Assembly: GCA_947460525.1 (NCBI GenBank)
Contig: CANHIV010000019.1
Span: 1 to 8,722, forward strand
Source of the DNA: Flavobacteriales bacterium
GTDB lineage: Bacteria; Bacteroidota; Bacteroidia; Flavobacteriales_D; Sanyastnellaceae
Direction: 5' to 3'
DNA length: 8,722 nucleotides
Positions 6,555 to 8,722 of this stretch are shown one piece after another. How positions within the stretch are numbered: the stretch's first letter is position 1; each line of letters starts with the position of its first letter. A program made the translations under genes and the position numbers. The notes beneath the pieces were generated by a model. That model did no database searches. It saw only the letters and a list, made by a program, of their open reading frames with translations, and was not told the DNA's origin.

Positions 6555-7210
6555 GTCTTCCCTATTCATACTTGGTGATTGAGGGGAATATAGGTTCCGG
6601 CAAAACTTCGTTGTCCCAAAAACTGGCCGCCGATTGGAAAGCCAATTTGGTGTTGGAAGAATTTGCCGACAACCCGTTCTTGCCCAAATTCTATGAGCAA
6701 CCCGAACGGTATGCTTTTCCACTTGAATTGAGTTTCCTATCGGAGAGATTTTCTCAACTTAAAAAAGAATGGCAACCTGACCTGTTTCAACCCAAGATTA
6801 TCTCCGACTATTTTATTGCCAAGTGCAATATTTTCGCTTCTAACAATTTGCAAGAGGACGAAAAAAAATTGTTCAATAAAATGTATGAGTTGGTAGCGCA
6901 ACAGATGCCCACACCTGATTTAATTGTGTATTTGTACGTGCATACAGAACGTCTTCAAATGAACATAAAAAAGCGAGGACGGTCTTATGAACAGGGGATT
7001 ACCGATGCATATCTGAGCAATATTCAGTCCCAATACATTCAGCATTTTCAGCAACATCCTCATCTTACTGTTTTGATGTTAGACACTTCAGAAATAGATT
7101 TTGTACAAGATGAAATTTGGTATGAAAAAATAAAAACATTGATCCAGCAATCTTATGCACCCGGCATACATCGATTGACCTTATCCCCAGAACAAAGTTT
7201 ATGGACATGA
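6551..7210 (+). CDS. deoxynucleoside kinase
   Basis: A 219-residue P-loop kinase of the dNK/dCK family that phosphorylates deoxynucleosides for nucleotide salvage in the cytoplasm. The Walker A loop is EGNIGSGKTS (11-20). LEEFADNPFL (35-44) carries the catalytic-base glutamate. ISDYFIAK (84-91) stands where the DRS/DRY motif is expected, but the arginine is not at its usual place. KKRGRSYEQ (140-148) is the arginine-rich LID. Length is normal. Related bacterial enzymes are deoxyadenosine or deoxyguanosine kinases, but the substrate cannot be told from these residues. The ATG overlaps the folK stop by four bases. The C-terminal end (about 200-219) is variable and overlaps the start of the next gene. 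Confidence 0.92.
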   Translation: MSLPYSYLVIEGNIGSGKTSLSQKLAADWKANLVLEEFADNPFLPKFYEQPERYAFPLELSFLSERFSQLKKEWQPDLFQPKIISDYFIAKCNIFASNNLQEDEKKLFNKMYELVAQQMPTPDLIVYLYVHTERLQMNIKKRGRSYEQGITDAYLSNIQSQYIQHFQQHPHLTVLMLDTSEIDFVQDEIWYEKIKTLIQQSYAPGIHRLTLSPEQSLWT

Positions 7211-8517
7211 CACCCATTTTTCCATTAGTGACACCCATTTCTACACATGAAATGGAAAGTTATTTTGATCGACTTTGGCCCATTTGCAGAAGCATAAGCG
7301 GGAATGGATTAAGGTCATCATTTCGCATACTCCAAGAGTTGATGCCATTGGAATTGATCGAATACACCACAGGTATGGAAGTATTTGATTGGACCATTCC
7401 CAATGAATGGAACATTACCGATGCCTACATCATCACACCGGAAGGGGAAAAGATCTGTGACTTTAAAAAATGCAATCTCCACATTGTCAACTACAGTATT
7501 CCATTTGAAGGAGAAGTAGAATGGGAGGAATTGCGTTCACGTTTTTTCACTATCGAAAATCAGCCTGATGCCATCCCTTATATCACGAGTTACTACAAGG
7601 AGACTTGGGGCTTTTGCATCGATTACAACACCCTTCAAAGACTTCCCAAAACAGGCAAATACAAAGTAGTTATTCAAAGTGAATTGGCTCCTGGAAGTAT
7701 TACTGTAGGCCATTGCGTTTTACCTGGCAATACCCAAGAGGAAATTGTTTTGTCCACCTATCTATGTCACCCAAGCATGGCCAATAACGAGCTGAGTGGA
7801 CCTTTGTGCATGGCCTATCTGTATCAGCAGCTTGCAGCCGTAGAAAACAGAAAGTACACCTATCGATTTATCATGGCACCTGAAACCATCGGAGTCATTG
7901 CCTATCTTTCTGAATATGGCCAACACATGAAGGCCCACACCAAAGCTGGGTATGTGATGACTTGCTGTGGGGATGATGCACCTTTTGTGTTCAAGCAATC
8001 CAAGCATGAAAATGGTGCAGTAGAACGCGCAACCCAACACTTTTTTCAACATGCCAATTTGCCTTTCTCTGTCATTCCGTTTGCGGTAGGAGGAAGCGAT
8101 GAACGCCAATATTGTTCACCCGGATTTAATTTACCCATGGGATCTATCACCCGATCCATGTACCATCGTTATAGCCAATACCACACCTCATTGGACAACA
8201 AGGACTTTATTTCGTTTGATGCGATGAAAGATTCTGTGCAGGCCTATTTATCTTGCTGCTTGGTATTGGAAAACAACCCCAAGCCCTTGTGCTTGGTTCC
8301 CTTTGGCGAACCCCGCATGGGCAAAAGAAATTTGCTTCCCTCTTCTATCGAGCCCAATGACAAGCGCCGACAAGACATTGACAGGATGTTCCACCTGATT
8401 TCTTGGTCAGATGGCCAACATGATTTGATCGAGATTGCAGAAAAAAGAAAAGAGAGCATTTTGTATTATTTGCCCATTCTTAAAAAACTCATTGACGAAA
8501 AACTGTTATCGATATGA
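7207..8517 (+). CDS. DUF4910/DUF2172 aminopeptidase-domain protein (M28-like), surface-sugar locus type
   Basis: A 436-residue protein without signal peptide or membrane segment, so probably cytoplasmic. The family combines an M28-like zinc aminopeptidase fold (DUF4910), an inserted DUF2172 domain and a C-terminal winged helix, and commonly sits in polysaccharide or sialic-acid-like sugar loci. Here WPICRSISGNGLR opens the protein and VFDWTIPNEWNI follows. STYLCHPSMANNELSGP gives a metal-ligand histidine, APETIG a glutamate, GGSDERQY an aspartate, and SQYHTSLDN the last histidine. The M28 bridging aspartate position reads Asn-Glu (NNE). The C-terminal 70 residues (ISWSDGQHDLIEIAEKR onward) look like the winged helix. 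Its reaction is unproven. The start at 7207 gives the same ATGA overlap as the neighbouring junctions; an in-frame ATG at 7201 would add two residues. It is followed by a SpsF-like gene, also overlapping by four bases. Confidence 0.85.
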   Translation: MTPIFPLVTPISTHEMESYFDRLWPICRSISGNGLRSSFRILQELMPLELIEYTTGMEVFDWTIPNEWNITDAYIITPEGEKICDFKKCNLHIVNYSIPFEGEVEWEELRSRFFTIENQPDAIPYITSYYKETWGFCIDYNTLQRLPKTGKYKVVIQSELAPGSITVGHCVLPGNTQEEIVLSTYLCHPSMANNELSGPLCMAYLYQQLAAVENRKYTYRFIMAPETIGVIAYLSEYGQHMKAHTKAGYVMTCCGDDAPFVFKQSKHENGAVERATQHFFQHANLPFSVIPFAVGGSDERQYCSPGFNLPMGSITRSMYHRYSQYHTSLDNKDFISFDAMKDSVQAYLSCCLVLENNPKPLCLVPFGEPRMGKRNLLPSSIEPNDKRRQDIDRMFHLISWSDGQHDLIEIAEKRKESILYYLPILKKLIDEKLLSI

Positions 8518-8722
8518 GTGAATTGCCCTCTGTTACTTTGGTGATTCAAGCCCGAATGGGATCAACAAGATTGCCCGGCAAAATGTTATTACCGTTGTAT
8601 CAAAACAAATCGCTTTTGCATTGGCTCATTGTAAGATTAAAAAGCAGCCAACTTGTGCATCATGTAGTAGTTGCAACAAGCGAGTTGGAAGAAGACAAAG
8701 CCATCGTGCAGGCCTGCGAGGA
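8514..8722 (+). CDS. SpsF-like cytidylyltransferase family protein, N-terminal 69 residues (cut by right edge)
   Basis: Only the N-terminus is in the window. VTLVIQARMGSTRLPGKML (residues 7-25) is the nucleotide-binding loop of the SpsF / CMP-Kdo synthetase-like nucleotidyltransferases: the QARMGSTRLPGK signature holds the NTP. HHVVVATSELEEDKAI (49-64) matches the next strand, where the family typically has VVxATTxxxxDxxI. Such proteins activate sugars or are associated with sialic-acid-like and spore-coat or capsule glycans. The substrate cannot be told from this fragment. The ATG overlaps the stop of the aminopeptidase-like gene (ATGA), so the two are probably co-translated. No stop codon lies in frame before the window ends, so it is not broken here, only truncated by the edge. 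Confidence 0.9.
   Translation, partial: MSELPSVTLVIQARMGSTRLPGKMLLPLYQNKSLLHWLIVRLKSSQLVHHVVVATSELEEDKAIVQACE

Noticed and set aside
6120..6722. Minus-strand open frames across folK and the kinase
   Set aside because: They are antisense shadows of two genes with intact catalytic motifs and show no family features.

Overview
The window looks like a piece of a Bacteroidota chromosome (flavobacterial or a related class). The evidence is the gene order and the protein types: a cyoE / two tandem subunit III genes / subunit IV / SCO run, a 67K-type SppA beside a divergent folK and deoxynucleoside kinase pair, and almost no Shine-Dalgarno sequences. I cannot place it to genus. I see no mobile element, CRISPR array, tRNA or rRNA, and no gap between genes longer than 104 bp.

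Left part, positions 1-3462, minus strand: a cytochrome c oxidase accessory cluster. In transcription order it holds cyoE (heme O synthase), a short subunit III, a longer subunit III with a histidine-rich loop, subunit IV, and the start of a SCO/SenC-like protein that runs off the left edge. Together these supply the farnesylated heme, three small membrane subunits and probably a copper-handling or assembly factor for a heme-copper oxidase. Subunits I and II are not in the window.

Middle, positions 3523-5998, also minus strand: sppA, a SpoU/TrmH-family RNA methyltransferase and a small DUF2256 zinc-ribbon protein. The genes abut or overlap, so they look like one transcript that may read on into cyoE.

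Right part, positions 6063-8722, plus strand, divergent from sppA: folK (folate pathway), a deoxynucleoside kinase, an M28-like aminopeptidase-domain protein (DUF4910/DUF2172 type), and the start of a SpsF-like nucleotidyltransferase cut by the right edge. All three junctions can be read as ATGA stop/start overlaps, so two housekeeping genes appear to be translationally coupled to the beginning of a surface-sugar locus.

The points most worth a second look are the SCO-like protein that seems to lack the first copper-binding cysteine, the histidine-rich periplasmic loop in subunit III, and the uncharacterised aminopeptidase-like/SpsF pair attached to folK and the kinase.
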